64,000 nucleotides of DNA from assembly GCA_024228575.1 (NCBI GenBank), contig JAAETH010000390.1, positions 1-64,000 of the forward strand, read 5' to 3'. The stretch comes from Actinomycetes bacterium. GTDB lineage: Bacteria; Actinomycetota; Acidimicrobiia; Acidimicrobiales; Poriferisodalaceae. The notes under the pieces are model-generated. The model was not told the DNA's origin, ran no database searches, and was given only the letters and a program-made list of their open reading frames with translations. The position numbers were made by a program, and so were the translations under genes. The first letter of the stretch is position 1. Every line of letters begins with the position of its first letter. Below are positions 44,290 to 53,265 of this stretch, piece by piece.

Positions 44290-44880
44290 CCCGACTTCGT
44301 CGACTTCCTCGCACCCATCTCGGGCGTCGGCGTTCACGCGACCCGGATTCCGTTCACGACGTTGGCGACGCCAGAGACGCTCGCCACCTTGGCGGGTGAC
44401 CTGGCCGGCGCAGCGCGACTCCTCGTACCGGGCCAACCACTCGACTCCATCAGCTATTCGTGCACGTCGGGGACGATCGCGATCGGTGAGGAGGTGGTGG
44501 CGAGCGAGATCCACAACGCCCGACCCGGGGTGCCGGTGGTTGCGCCCATCGGTGCTGCGTTCGATGGGTTGCGAGGGCTCGGTTGCGAGCGAATCTCGCT
44601 GCTCGTGCCCTATGTTCTTGAGACCACCGAGATGGTTGCGGCCCAGTTCGACGCGGCCGGGTTCACGCTCGACCGAATTGCGACCTTCGACTTGGAGGGT
44701 GATCCGGACATGAATCGAGTCGATCCGCGGCGAATCGTCGAGGCAGCGCTGGGTCGGCCCGTCGTGACGAGCAATCACGCGCTGGCGCTGCAGGCGGCGC
44801 GCGCCGCAGGCGTCGACGCGTCGTGTGCGGGGGCAGAGGCCGGCTGTTTCGGGATCTGTAGTCACTGCCCCTGGCCGCTG
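44290..44880 (+). pseudogene. Asp/Glu racemase/maleate isomerase-family pseudogene
   Basis: One frame reads PDFVDFLAPISGVGVHATRIP, SYSCTSGTIAIGEEVVASEI with the first catalytic cysteine, and later GRPVVTSNHALALQAARAAGV. The N-terminal strand (normally IGxIVPSSNT) is lost to a frameshift before 44290. The segment that should carry the second catalytic cysteine has been deleted between RRIVEAAL and GRPVV. It cannot be active. An intact family member lies at 49630-50436, but this remnant is not a close copy of it. Confidence 0.7.
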
Positions 44881-45861
44881 TCACCTCCTGATGAGCGTGA
44901 GGTCGACCACGATCTTGGATCTCGGGTCGGCGAAGCCGTGCACTGGGACGCCTGTGCTCGCGGGGCCCGGTGACCGGTAGTAGGCGTTTCGGACCGACAT
45001 GTTGTCGTGGAGTTCTTCGGCGGTGTTCCCGCCGATGTAGTGCGTGGTCGACTTGACGACGTCGGTGAACTCGTAGCCGTGTGTGGCCAGCACCTCGGCG
45101 AGACGCCGCATCAGCGCTTCTGTCTGCGCGACGAGGCTCTTGCCCTCGTCGGTCGAGCGGCCCTGGAGCCACAAGAAGGGCTCCGATCGACGAGACACGA
45201 CCGAGACACTATCGGTGATGCCGACGTCGGAGCGCACGACACCATCGGCCACGTCGACGCCGATCCACCGTGTTTCGGTCAGGTGAGGTCCGCCATCGAT
45301 CACCGCCCCGGGGTCGAGAGCCTCGACATGATCGGTGAGCGAATCAGAGGGAGACACGATGTGTTCGCTGAGCCGTGAGCGTCCTCCTGGCCCGTGCACC
45401 CACCGAAGCTCGGCCGCCGGCCCACCCCAGAACACATCGACCTCTAGGACGACACCGTCGTAGTAGAAGTGGGGCACGGCCAAAGGGACCAGGTCCACAG
45501 ATGATCCCAGCCGATCGGTGATGACATCGAGCATGGCAGCGATCGCATCGTCGGGGGAGTTGGCGTGATAGAGATACAGGCGTTGCACTCCGTGCCGAGA
45601 CAACCCAGCTCGCTCGAGTATCGCGTCGACGTGGTCGCAAACGACCGACGACTGGGCGGCCAGATCACCGTTGTGGATGGCGTTCGCCTCGGAGTCAAGC
45701 GCCAGTTGACCACAGGTCCAGGCGAGATCTCCGTCCCGCAGCAGGTAGCTGTAGGGGACGTCGATCGCCATCGACCAGAGGCCTGCAAACGAGACGTGGG
45801 ACCGTGTCACGTTGGGATTGTCGCGCTGGCGAGACGCTCGTGGCAACGGCGAATTGAGCAT
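44881..45861 (-). CDS. Tandem RidA/YjgF-domain protein
   Basis: 326 residues from ATG 45861; GTG 45810 is an alternative start closer to the conserved part. Two RidA-like domains are seen: the first (about 30-140) with GDLAWTCGQLALD and ILERAGLSRHGVQRLYLY; the second (about 190-320) with EPFLWLQGRS, LAEVLATHGYEFTDVVKSTTHYIGG and the C-terminal RSKIVVDLTLIRR containing the arginine typical of imine deaminases. RidA proteins hydrolyse reactive enamines/imines. A fused pair may be a detoxifier or a pathway enzyme. It reads toward the racemase pseudogene. Confidence 0.75.
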   Translation of the reverse strand: MLNSPLPRASRQRDNPNVTRSHVSFAGLWSMAIDVPYSYLLRDGDLAWTCGQLALDSEANAIHNGDLAAQSSVVCDHVDAILERAGLSRHGVQRLYLYHANSPDDAIAAMLDVITDRLGSSVDLVPLAVPHFYYDGVVLEVDVFWGGPAAELRWVHGPGGRSRLSEHIVSPSDSLTDHVEALDPGAVIDGGPHLTETRWIGVDVADGVVRSDVGITDSVSVVSRRSEPFLWLQGRSTDEGKSLVAQTEALMRRLAEVLATHGYEFTDVVKSTTHYIGGNTAEELHDNMSVRNAYYRSPGPASTGVPVHGFADPRSKIVVDLTLIRR

Positions 45862-46060
45862 GGCGTTGAGCCTGTGGGGTTCGGAGACCCTGCCGTGGCA
45901 GGTTCCGCACGTCCTGGTGTTCGTCGATGAGGCTCTCGCATCGCGCAGCGCAACCGGCATCATCGCGGACTGCCCTTCGACCCTGGCCTGGCGCCGGTCT
46001 GGGGCGTAGGCATGTCTGTGGGACCCAGGTCCCTGTGCCTGGGGACTCCACGGTGAGGTG

Positions 46061-47317
46061 ATGGTGATGGTGAAGAGGGGAGACGAGTCGGGGACGGTGG
46101 CAGTCGTGCTCTCGGGTGCAGCCGCGCGCGGGGCCTTTCAGGCCGGGGCGCTCGCCGAACTGCTGCCCGCCTTGGAACGCGACGGCATCAGGCCCCAGAT
46201 CCTGCTCGGTACCAGCGCCGGCGCCATCAACGCCGCGTTGTGGGCCGCCAAGTGCCACCTGGGCGCTGACCGGGCAGCAGAAGACCTGTGCGAACTCTGG
46301 CGCGAGATGAGCCACACAAATGTGTTCGAGTCGCTGTTGCCTGGATCGGTCGGCGCCGGGATCGACTTCCTGGCCGGAGCCGTGCTCAATCGGGGGCGCG
46401 GGACCACGAGCCTGCTCGATACCGCTCCCCTGCATGACACTGCGGTGGAGAAGCTCGACATCGGGCAGATCACCGAGAACATCACCAGTGGACACCCGAC
46501 GAAGCTGGGTGTGATCGCCACCCGCGTTCCGCCGGCCGACGCCGACTCCCCGGAGGGGACTGCCAGTGGCCGCAGCGTTCTGTTCTTGCACGAGAAGGAA
46601 GTCAGCGATTACCCGGGCAAGCCGGAACGAGCCCTCGACGTCGTCCGATGCCCCTCGGCGGTCGAGCAGGTTCTTGCATCGGCTGCCATCCCCATGGCGT
46701 TTCCGGCCCAACGCGTCAGTGAGCCGCCCGACGCCGCGGGGTGGTACGTCGACGGCGGGGTGCGGCTGAACGCTCCGCTGGGTCCGGCGGTCGAACTGGG
46801 TGCCACCCGGATCATCGTCATCTCGGCCACGAGCACCGTCTACGGCTTGCCCCTGCCTCCCGACGATTGCCTCGAACCGCCCGATCTGGCCGACTCGGGT
46901 GCTCAAGCGCTCCACGCAGTACTTGCCGACAGGATGGTCGAAGATCTCCTCGCTCTCCAACGAACCAACCGGATGATCCACCAGCTGGCGAGAGATTCGC
47001 CATCCTCGGTCCTGCTGCGAAAGGACGGCAAAACACCCTATGCGAGCGTTGAATTCTTGACGGTTTCACCGCCACCGGGCGAGATGGGCCGGCTCGCAGC
47101 CAAGGTGTACGAGCAGAAGATCGCGGGAGCCGGTGCGCTTCGAGAGCCCGACAACTGGCTGCTCGGCCGGATGCTTCGAGGGGCCGGAGATGCAAGCGGA
47201 CGTCGCGAGCTGCTGAGCTACCTGCTGTTCGACGAGGACTACTTCGCCTTGTGCATCGAGCTCGGCCGAGAGCAGGCTGCGCGCCACGTTTCGGCGACTC
47301 GAGAGTGGAACACCTAG
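46061..47317 (+). CDS. Patatin-like phospholipase
   Basis: 418 residues from ATG 46061. LSGAAARGAFQAGAL gives the glycine-rich oxyanion loop, LGTSAG holds the nucleophile Ser52, and YVDGGVRLNAP holds Asp231, completing the Ser-Asp dyad. The C-terminal part (about 290-418) is helical. It likely hydrolyses acyl chains from membrane lipids in the cytoplasm. It is transcribed alone; a GC-rich hairpin follows at 47342-47354. Confidence 0.9.
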   Translation: MVMVKRGDESGTVAVVLSGAAARGAFQAGALAELLPALERDGIRPQILLGTSAGAINAALWAAKCHLGADRAAEDLCELWREMSHTNVFESLLPGSVGAGIDFLAGAVLNRGRGTTSLLDTAPLHDTAVEKLDIGQITENITSGHPTKLGVIATRVPPADADSPEGTASGRSVLFLHEKEVSDYPGKPERALDVVRCPSAVEQVLASAAIPMAFPAQRVSEPPDAAGWYVDGGVRLNAPLGPAVELGATRIIVISATSTVYGLPLPPDDCLEPPDLADSGAQALHAVLADRMVEDLLALQRTNRMIHQLARDSPSSVLLRKDGKTPYASVEFLTVSPPPGEMGRLAAKVYEQKIAGAGALREPDNWLLGRMLRGAGDASGRRELLSYLLFDEDYFALCIELGREQAARHVSATREWNT

Positions 47318-47478
47318 TACCTCATTGTTCCTTGCGGCTCCGCCGCGGGACCCTCTGCTCTTGTGTGGAGCTTGATGAAATCTTGATGTTCGGCGCGATC
47401 GGGGCTTCATGAACGATTGGTTGTCTTGGATCAGCGCCGGTGAATCCTTCGTCGGTGTGTGACCCGAAAGGACACATC

Positions 47479-47784
47479 ATGTTGCTGGCCGCCTTGGACC
47501 TTCTCGCCCACGGGGGAGCACGTGGCCCCCGTATTCTCTTCCCGCTCCTCATGCTCCTGTTGTTTGGTTTGGTCATCGGCTGGCTGATCCGTCGCCGGCG
47601 GGGCGGGAGCCTCCGAGGGCACGCCTACGGATCGCCGATGCAGACGCTCCAGGAGCGCTTCGCCCGAGGCGAGATCGACCGCGCCGAGTTCGAACACCGC
47701 AAAGCCGTCCTCGTTGGCGCCGATGTCGTTCCTCCAGCGCCCGACTCGTCCACACCGTCCGAACCCGAAGAGTTCACGGACTAG
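47479..47784 (+). CDS. Small membrane protein with SHOCT domain
   Basis: 101 residues from ATG 47479 with GAAAGGA upstream. One membrane helix (about 18-36, ILFPLLMLLLFGLVIGWLI) is followed by an Arg cluster and the SHOCT motif PMQTLQERFARGEIDRAEFEHRK. The tail is Pro/Ser-rich. SHOCT proteins are often small oligomerisation or targeting modules. It lies 62 bp upstream of the second response regulator but is separated from it by a terminator hairpin, so co-transcription is not assured. Confidence 0.8.
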   Translation: MLLAALDLLAHGGARGPRILFPLLMLLLFGLVIGWLIRRRRGGSLRGHAYGSPMQTLQERFARGEIDRAEFEHRKAVLVGADVVPPAPDSSTPSEPEEFTD

Positions 47785-47788
47785 CGTC

Positions 47789-47817
47789 GGTGGGGCCGAC
47801 CCTGGGTCGGCCCCACC
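47789..47817 (+). terminator. Strong hairpin, probable terminator
   Basis: GGTGGGGCCGACCC (47789-47802) pairs with GGGTCGGCCCCACC (47804-47817). It sits between the SHOCT stop and the response regulator start. There is no long T tract, as is common in high-GC actinobacteria. Confidence 0.7.
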
Positions 47818-47846
47818 GCTGTCTCCATGTCGACTAGTGCTGAACC

Positions 47847-48536
47847 ATGCCCCCACGCATCCTGATCGTCGATGATGAACGAGAGATACGACGCCTTGTG
47901 GCGTCCTATCTGATCGACGACGGTTTCCACGTCGAGGAGCTCGACAACGGTCGAGCCGTCCTCGAACGGCTACATCGTCAGCCGGCCATCGATCTGATCA
48001 TCCTCGACGTGCGTATGCCAGAACTCGACGGCATCGACACCTTGCGAGAGCTGCGCCGGTTCTGCGATGTGCACGTCATCATGTTGACGGCGGCAGCCGA
48101 GGAGACCGACCGGCTGATCGGCTTGTCCGTCGGTGCCGATGACTACGTCACAAAACCCTTCTCTCCTCGCGAAGTTGTCGCTCGGGTGAAGGCAGTATTG
48201 CGTCGAACGCGGACCTCTGAGGCTGAATCCTTGGCCGAACCACTCCGCTATGCGGGCATCACTGTTGATATCGACCGGCACGTCGTGTCGGTCGATGGTG
48301 CTCCCGTGGATCTCTCCGCACTGCAGTTCAGCCTCTTGTGTGCGCTGGCCGAGAGTCCGGGCCGCGTCTTCGCCAGGCATCAGCTCATCGATCGGGTGTG
48401 GGGACGCGACTTCTACGGGGAGGAGCGGATCGTCGATGTACACGTCGGCAACCTGCGCAAGGCGTTGGGCGACTCGGCCATCGAACCCCGCTTCATCGAG
48501 ACCGTGCGCGGTGTCGGGTACCGGTTCATCGCATGA
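47847..48536 (+). CDS. OmpR/PhoB-family response regulator
   Basis: 229 residues: receiver domain with DDE near residue 9-11, Asp54 in ILDVRMPELDG and Lys in VTKPFSPRE; winged helix (about 130-229) ending TVRGVGYRFIA. The stop overlaps the start of the sensor kinase (ATGA at 48533). It resembles regulators of envelope or metal stress, but the target is unknown. Confidence 0.93.
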   Translation: MPPRILIVDDEREIRRLVASYLIDDGFHVEELDNGRAVLERLHRQPAIDLIILDVRMPELDGIDTLRELRRFCDVHVIMLTAAAEETDRLIGLSVGADDYVTKPFSPREVVARVKAVLRRTRTSEAESLAEPLRYAGITVDIDRHVVSVDGAPVDLSALQFSLLCALAESPGRVFARHQLIDRVWGRDFYGEERIVDVHVGNLRKALGDSAIEPRFIETVRGVGYRFIA

Positions 48537-49612
48537 CCGACGCTCGTTTCGGGACAAGGTCGTTGCGGCGTCAACTGTTCGGCTCGCATCTGATCGTGAT
48601 GGTCGTGGCTCTTGTCGTCTTTGGGTTGGTCGTCGGCCTGCTCGAGCTGCTCGGCGAGGGACGGGTCCTGGGGGCGAGGCGGCGAGACGAACAGAACCCG
48701 TCCAGTGTGATTGTCGGGATCTCAGCTGCCGCTACGGCATCCGCGATCGTGTCATGGCGCATGTCAAAGCGGCTCGCGGAACCACTGGAGGAGATCAGCG
48801 CTGCCACGCGCGAGCTGGCCGCTGGTCGATACGACGTCCGATTGCCCGGAGCAGATACCGTCGAACTCGATGCGCTCGCTTCTGACGTGAACCGGCTCGC
48901 CTACGAACTCGAGACGACCGAGCAGCGGCGGCTCAGACTCATAGGTGATGTCGCCCACGAACTCCGCAATCCCCTGAGCACCATCGAGGGCACGATGGAG
49001 GCCTTGCTCGACGGTGTGATACCTGCCGAGGACGACACCTATGCGCGGATCGGCCGCGAGGCTGCGCGGTTGCGTCGCTTGGCAGAGGACCTTTCGTCTC
49101 TATCTGCTGCCGGAGAGTTCGGCCTGTTCGACCGTGAACTGGTCGATCTGGTGGCCGTGGCAGCCGATGTGGTCCACCAGCTCGAGTCCCAGGCAGCGGC
49201 CAACGGGTTGACCCTCGAGTTGCAGGCATCGTCGGTTCCGGTCGCACTTGGGGACCGGGACAGGCTCACCCAGGTGCTCCTGAATGTTGTGGGCAATGCG
49301 GTTCAATACACCGATGAAGGTGGGGTCGTGGTCCGGCTGGCCGATGTTGATGGATTTGTGCGTATCGATGTCGTCGACACCGGTCGGGGTCTCGCCGGCG
49401 AGGATCGATCCCGGATCTTCGAACGTTTCCATCGGGTCGACAGGCAGTTCTCCGACGGCACGGGCGTCGGGCTCGCGATCGCCAAACTGATCGTCGAGGC
49501 ACACGGCGGCCGCATCACAGCCGACAGCGAAGGGCTCGGGTGTGGTACCTGTGTCCGGATCGACGTGCCAACCCGGAGTGACCGAACAGGCCCCGACGAG
49601 GGAACCGGATAG
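48533..49612 (+). CDS. Membrane sensor histidine kinase
   Basis: 359 residues. Two membrane segments (about 18-40 and 60-76) are separated by a very short loop, so it lacks a large extracytoplasmic sensor; stress in the membrane itself may be detected. A HAMP linker leads to His142 in GDVAHELRNPLSTIEG. The ATPase domain has LNVVGNAVQYT (N box), DVVDTGRGL (G1) and GTGVGLAIAKLIV (G2). It partners with the overlapping upstream regulator. Confidence 0.93.
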   Translation: MTDARFGTRSLRRQLFGSHLIVMVVALVVFGLVVGLLELLGEGRVLGARRRDEQNPSSVIVGISAAATASAIVSWRMSKRLAEPLEEISAATRELAAGRYDVRLPGADTVELDALASDVNRLAYELETTEQRRLRLIGDVAHELRNPLSTIEGTMEALLDGVIPAEDDTYARIGREAARLRRLAEDLSSLSAAGEFGLFDRELVDLVAVAADVVHQLESQAAANGLTLELQASSVPVALGDRDRLTQVLLNVVGNAVQYTDEGGVVVRLADVDGFVRIDVVDTGRGLAGEDRSRIFERFHRVDRQFSDGTGVGLAIAKLIVEAHGGRITADSEGLGCGTCVRIDVPTRSDRTGPDEGTG

Positions 49613-49629
49613 TCCCAGTGCCGCACGGG

Positions 49630-50436
49630 CTACTCGGATTGGCCCCAGCCCATGTGGAAGAGCTGGCCGTACCCCTCGATCACGTCGTCGATGTCTGCCC
49701 GGCGTAGGCAGTCCCACATCATTGCCTGGTTGGAGCTCACCACAGGTTTGCCGGCTGCATCCTCGATCTCCTGCAGCACATCGAGCGTGCGGATGCCGCC
49801 ACAGCTGACAAAGATCGCGTCGGCGTCCTCGCGGTCGATGCTGAGCGCAAAGTCGCGGATGAACGACGGCTTGATGCGGCCCATCGCCTCGCAGTCTTCG
49901 ATGTTCAGACCCTGGATGTCGAGCACATCGAAGCCCTTGTCTCGAAGAAACGCGGCTTCCATCGTGTTGATCTCATCGAGGTAGGGAGTGGCGACAACGA
50001 TCTTGTGAGCATCCAATCGACGCAGAGCGTTGACCGCACCGGTGACCAACGTCGACGGTTTGGCCCATGGGGCGCCGCGCCGAATCTCGGCTCTGACCTC
50101 GTCCTCGCCGATGACAATCGATCCGGAGGTGCAGGCGTAACAAACGACAGCGGGTCGTGCCTGTGGCTGCAGGATCGATGCGGCCTCGGCCATGCCGTCG
50201 ATCTGGGCCGCCAGGGTCGCGACATTGCAGTCGTTGGGGCTGTTGAGCCGGGTGACGCTGGGACCCACACCCTCTGGCGAGAGACGGTAGATGTTCTCCT
50301 CCATGACGAGGTCCATCGAGATGATGATGAAACCGAGCAAGGCACGCCAATGGGTGCCGTTGTCGTAGGGCACCGTGCGGGGAGTGGATCTGACGACGGA
50401 TTCGGATGCGCCTTCTGGTGTTGCTGCTTGAGACAT
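49630..50436 (-). CDS. Asp/Glu racemase-superfamily enzyme (maleate isomerase/arylmalonate decarboxylase-like)
   Basis: 268 residues. The two catalytic cysteines are in VVCYACTSGSIVIG and DAIFVSCGGIRTLDVL, and the C-terminal PVVSSNQAMMWDCLRRA is a family block. Members isomerise maleate, decarboxylate malonates or racemise acidic amino acids through a two-cysteine mechanism. It is the last of four minus-strand genes with two M24 proteins and a 92-residue protein, beside a divergent corrinoid methyltransferase pair. A role in handling a dicarboxylate or amino acid released by those enzymes is inferred. Confidence 0.85.
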   Translation of the reverse strand: MSQAATPEGASESVVRSTPRTVPYDNGTHWRALLGFIIISMDLVMEENIYRLSPEGVGPSVTRLNSPNDCNVATLAAQIDGMAEAASILQPQARPAVVCYACTSGSIVIGEDEVRAEIRRGAPWAKPSTLVTGAVNALRRLDAHKIVVATPYLDEINTMEAAFLRDKGFDVLDIQGLNIEDCEAMGRIKPSFIRDFALSIDREDADAIFVSCGGIRTLDVLQEIEDAAGKPVVSSNQAMMWDCLRRADIDDVIEGYGQLFHMGWGQSE

Positions 50437-50476
50437 ACTCCTCGACCTCTCCTCGATTTCTTGTGTGTGCGGGGTG

Positions 50477-51403
50477 TCAGATGATGACCAGCGGCTCGAT
50501 CCAGGACGGCGGGAAAGCCGCTCCTACCGCACAACCGGTCATGTGCAACCGGTAGGCGTCCAACCCGGCGTCTGCGATGACCTTTTTCGCCACCTCGTGT
50601 GGGACCTTGGCCGACACTCCGGCCCGTATCTCACCCAGGCACAGCTGTCGCCCGATGGTCACGCAGTAGCGTCGATAGTGCGCTCCGAACTGGATGTGCA
50701 TGAAGTCGCCGGGTTCGAGCACACGATCGGTCGGCTCGCCGTGGGCGAAGGCCGAGCGTGGACCGGATAGGAAGTTCATCGGGCTGGCCGGAATGTCGCT
50801 GCCCGCGGAGAGGAGTGTGTGATGGATATCGGCCGAGACCTCGCGTTCCGATCTCCCGGCGGCCAGCGATGAACGACAGGTTTCCATGCCACGGTCCAGG
50901 ATCGCTCCGGCCTGGCGTACATATTCGATCTCCGCCGCGGACTTGACCAGCTTGATATCGCCGATCAGGCTCGTTGCGTCCATCACCAGATCGTCGCCGA
51001 GTACGTCGACCACTCGTTGGTAGTCGTGGGGATGCAGGTAGTAGAGCGGCACCTCGAGCCCGGTTCTCAGCCCCTTGAATCCGTGCGAGCGCACGATCTC
51101 CTCGAAGACCTCGACTGGGTCCTCCGGCTCGCGCCCACCCCAGCCCCGAACCTCATCGGCAAACGAATCGGCCTCGAGCATCGGCGTTTCCGGTCGCCGG
51201 CTCTGGATCACCAGTGGTCCTGGCTGGAGCGGGAAGAACAGGACCTGGAACTCCTGGTACCCCTTGGCGGTCGCTCCGATGAGGTAGTTGATGTGAACAG
51301 GGGAGACGACCAGCAATAGGTCGATTCCTGCGGCCTCCATCGCTTCGCGCACCTTGAGCTGACGTTGGGTGAACTCTTCTTGACTGAAGAACTGTTTCGA
51401 CAT
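50477..51403 (-). CDS. M24/creatinase-family protein, C-terminally short
   Basis: 308 residues. The N-terminal creatinase-type domain (about 1-150) has GIDLLLVVSPVHINYLIG. The pita-bread domain starts near VKSAAEIEYVRQAG and ends soon after GCAVGAAFPPSWIEP. Family members run about 70-90 residues further, so the end of the catalytic domain is missing. The positions that hold metal in aminopeptidases are not acidic here (FMHIQFGAHYRRY), as in creatinase and ectoine hydrolase, which cut C-N bonds without metal. It is 40 bp upstream of the racemase gene and 5 bp after the small gene. Confidence 0.75.
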   Translation of the reverse strand: MSKQFFSQEEFTQRQLKVREAMEAAGIDLLLVVSPVHINYLIGATAKGYQEFQVLFFPLQPGPLVIQSRRPETPMLEADSFADEVRGWGGREPEDPVEVFEEIVRSHGFKGLRTGLEVPLYYLHPHDYQRVVDVLGDDLVMDATSLIGDIKLVKSAAEIEYVRQAGAILDRGMETCRSSLAAGRSEREVSADIHHTLLSAGSDIPASPMNFLSGPRSAFAHGEPTDRVLEPGDFMHIQFGAHYRRYCVTIGRQLCLGEIRAGVSAKVPHEVAKKVIADAGLDAYRLHMTGCAVGAAFPPSWIEPLVII

Positions 51404-51408
51404 CGTGC

Positions 51409-51687
51409 CTACCCGAGAACCGAGAATGTGCTGTCTTGATCGATCTCACGCAACCGCGAGAACGTCGCGAGGTTGATCGTGTGGTCCACATCCTCGAGCT
51501 CGCAGTGCACGGGTCGGGCATCGTGGTCGGCCCCCGACTTGCAGAACTCGATCAGCTCGGCCATCACCTCGCCCGCGACCGGTGCATTCTCGAACTGGTT
51601 CCCACTGCTTGCACAGGCCATGTGGAAGCCCTCGGCACACGAACGGTCGAAGAGGGGTATCCAGTCTTCGGTGACCTTGTTACTCAT
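51409..51687 (-). CDS. Small protein of unknown function in the creatinase-like operon
   Basis: 92 residues. No family is recognised. It has three cysteines (in RSCAEG, MACASS and VHCELED, with another in EFCKSG) and several His/Asp residues, so metal binding is conceivable. The composition and codon use match its neighbours. It lies 5 bp before the truncated M24 gene and 78 bp after the other M24 gene, making it part of the operon. It could be an accessory subunit. Confidence 0.6.
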   Translation of the reverse strand: MSNKVTEDWIPLFDRSCAEGFHMACASSGNQFENAPVAGEVMAELIEFCKSGADHDARPVHCELEDVDHTINLATFSRLREIDQDSTFSVLG

Positions 51688-51765
51688 TTCTGGCGACTGT
51701 CCTCTTGTCCTTGGTGTGGGTCGAGTTGAACACGCTTGGCTGCTTTCCTCTACACAACCCGCTTG

Positions 51766-52959
51766 CTAGACGACCTGCAGGTCGCGCGGGTATTCGGTTG
51801 CGATCTCGATGCCGTCGTCGGTGACGATCACGGTGTCGCCGACTCGGGCGCCAAATACGTGCGGAACGGTCACCCCGCCGTCCACAGCGAACACCATGCC
51901 GGCTTGAAGCGGTGTGCGGTCGCCGTACTTCAGCTCTGGTAGTTCAAGCGACGAGTATCCAAGTGCTCGGCCCGTTCGGTACGACGGTGCGAACCCGTTC
52001 GATCGGTAGACATCGTCGGCCGCCTTGTGCACGTCCTCGGCTGCAACCCCGGGCCGCATCTCTCGAAACGCCGCCGCCTGAGCCTCGATCGCAGTGTTGT
52101 AGGTGCGAGCCGTCTCGTCATCAACCGACCCCACGAAGTACTGACGGTCGTACCCGATCTTGAGCTGCTTGAAATGACAGATCGAGCAGAAGCACATATA
52201 GATCGGGTCGCCGTGGGCGATCTCCTTCACCCTCGGATGCAGATGTGTGTAGCTGGTGAAGTGACCGGAATTGAGCGCCTGGAGGTTGTGGATCATGGGG
52301 CTCATCAAGGCATCGGGGTCTTCGGCCGCGATGATCTCCGCCGCTTTGCGCGTACCGGCCACCACACACGCGAGCGAGATCTCGTACTCGGGAACCCCCA
52401 CCGCCATGGCGTCGCGTCCGGCGATACCCATGGCGATAGCGACCTGGCCGGCCTGGCGGATCATGTTGAGCTCATCGGCTGTCTTGATGACCCGCATCGA
52501 GGCGATGATCGGTGTGGCATCGACCGGTTCGTTCAAGCCGTATTCGTGGCGCAGGAAGTCTGATATCACCGCAGGGATGTCGTTCCTCTCGATCGCGATG
52601 CGCTTGTTGTCCACGCCCCGCAGTGCGGTCCGAAGCGGGTCGCGCCACTCCTCGCCGACCCCATCGGAATAGAAGCCGAGATCGTCCACCCAGGTCATGG
52701 CTTCGGCCATGAGCGACTCGGATCCCGGCGTGATCAAGGTGACGGCGCCATCGCTTGCGATTGCCAGCAGTGTCGGGCGGCCGAACTCCAACCCGAGATC
52801 CCCCCAGTAGGCACTGAAGTAGTAGATCGAATCGACATTGGTGACGATGAGCACGTCGATGTCATCGTCGGCCAGGCGCCGCTGCAACTCGGCTGTGCGT
52901 CCCCGGAAGAGCGGCAACATCGCGGCCTCGGTGCTCATGGGGTGGGGAGTCACTGGCAT
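51766..52959 (-). CDS. M24/creatinase-family protein, full length
   Basis: 397 residues from ATG 52959 (ATG 52938 also possible). The creatinase-type N-domain (about 20-155) contains DDIDVLIVTNVDSIYYFSAYWG. The C-domain follows MRVIKTADELNMIRQAG. Where peptidases have metal-binding His and Glu, it reads GRALGYSSLELP, FAVDGGVTVP and ARVGDTVIVT, so the site is degenerate. That points to creatinase/ectoine-hydrolase-like C-N hydrolysis rather than proline peptidase activity. It is first in its operon and divergent from the methyltransferase at 53266, about 300 bp apart. Confidence 0.82.
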   Translation of the reverse strand: MPVTPHPMSTEAAMLPLFRGRTAELQRRLADDDIDVLIVTNVDSIYYFSAYWGDLGLEFGRPTLLAIASDGAVTLITPGSESLMAEAMTWVDDLGFYSDGVGEEWRDPLRTALRGVDNKRIAIERNDIPAVISDFLRHEYGLNEPVDATPIIASMRVIKTADELNMIRQAGQVAIAMGIAGRDAMAVGVPEYEISLACVVAGTRKAAEIIAAEDPDALMSPMIHNLQALNSGHFTSYTHLHPRVKEIAHGDPIYMCFCSICHFKQLKIGYDRQYFVGSVDDETARTYNTAIEAQAAAFREMRPGVAAEDVHKAADDVYRSNGFAPSYRTGRALGYSSLELPELKYGDRTPLQAGMVFAVDGGVTVPHVFGARVGDTVIVTDDGIEIATEYPRDLQVV

Positions 52960-53265
52960 CTGGTCGGCCTCCGGTTGTTTGTCGACGATCCTGGTCGTGC
53001 TGATGTTGAGCCGATTGGCAGGCGAGCGCTGCTTCAATTCGAGGCCGGAGCCTGGTCGAGGCAATCGACGAGATCGTCGCGTCCTCGGCGCCCGCAGACT
53101 AGTGGTTGGTCCCCTGAGATGCCGGAGAGAACGCTTTCCCCGGTGGTAGCGGCGGCTATCATCGGCGATCCGGGAATGAGTCGTTCGTGCGATCGCCCTG
53201 CAGCCCGATGTGTTTGTCGGCGCCCGGTGTCATACGACTCGTCGAGCTGGGGATCTGGAGGTGTC

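Noticed and set aside
43217-44713. 498-codon plus-strand open frame
   Set aside because: Antisense to the flavoprotein at 42605 for most of its length; the true plus-strand remnant (44290-44880) is in a different frame.
45695-46981. 428-codon minus-strand open frame
   Set aside because: Antisense to the patatin gene, which has its catalytic Ser and Asp in place.
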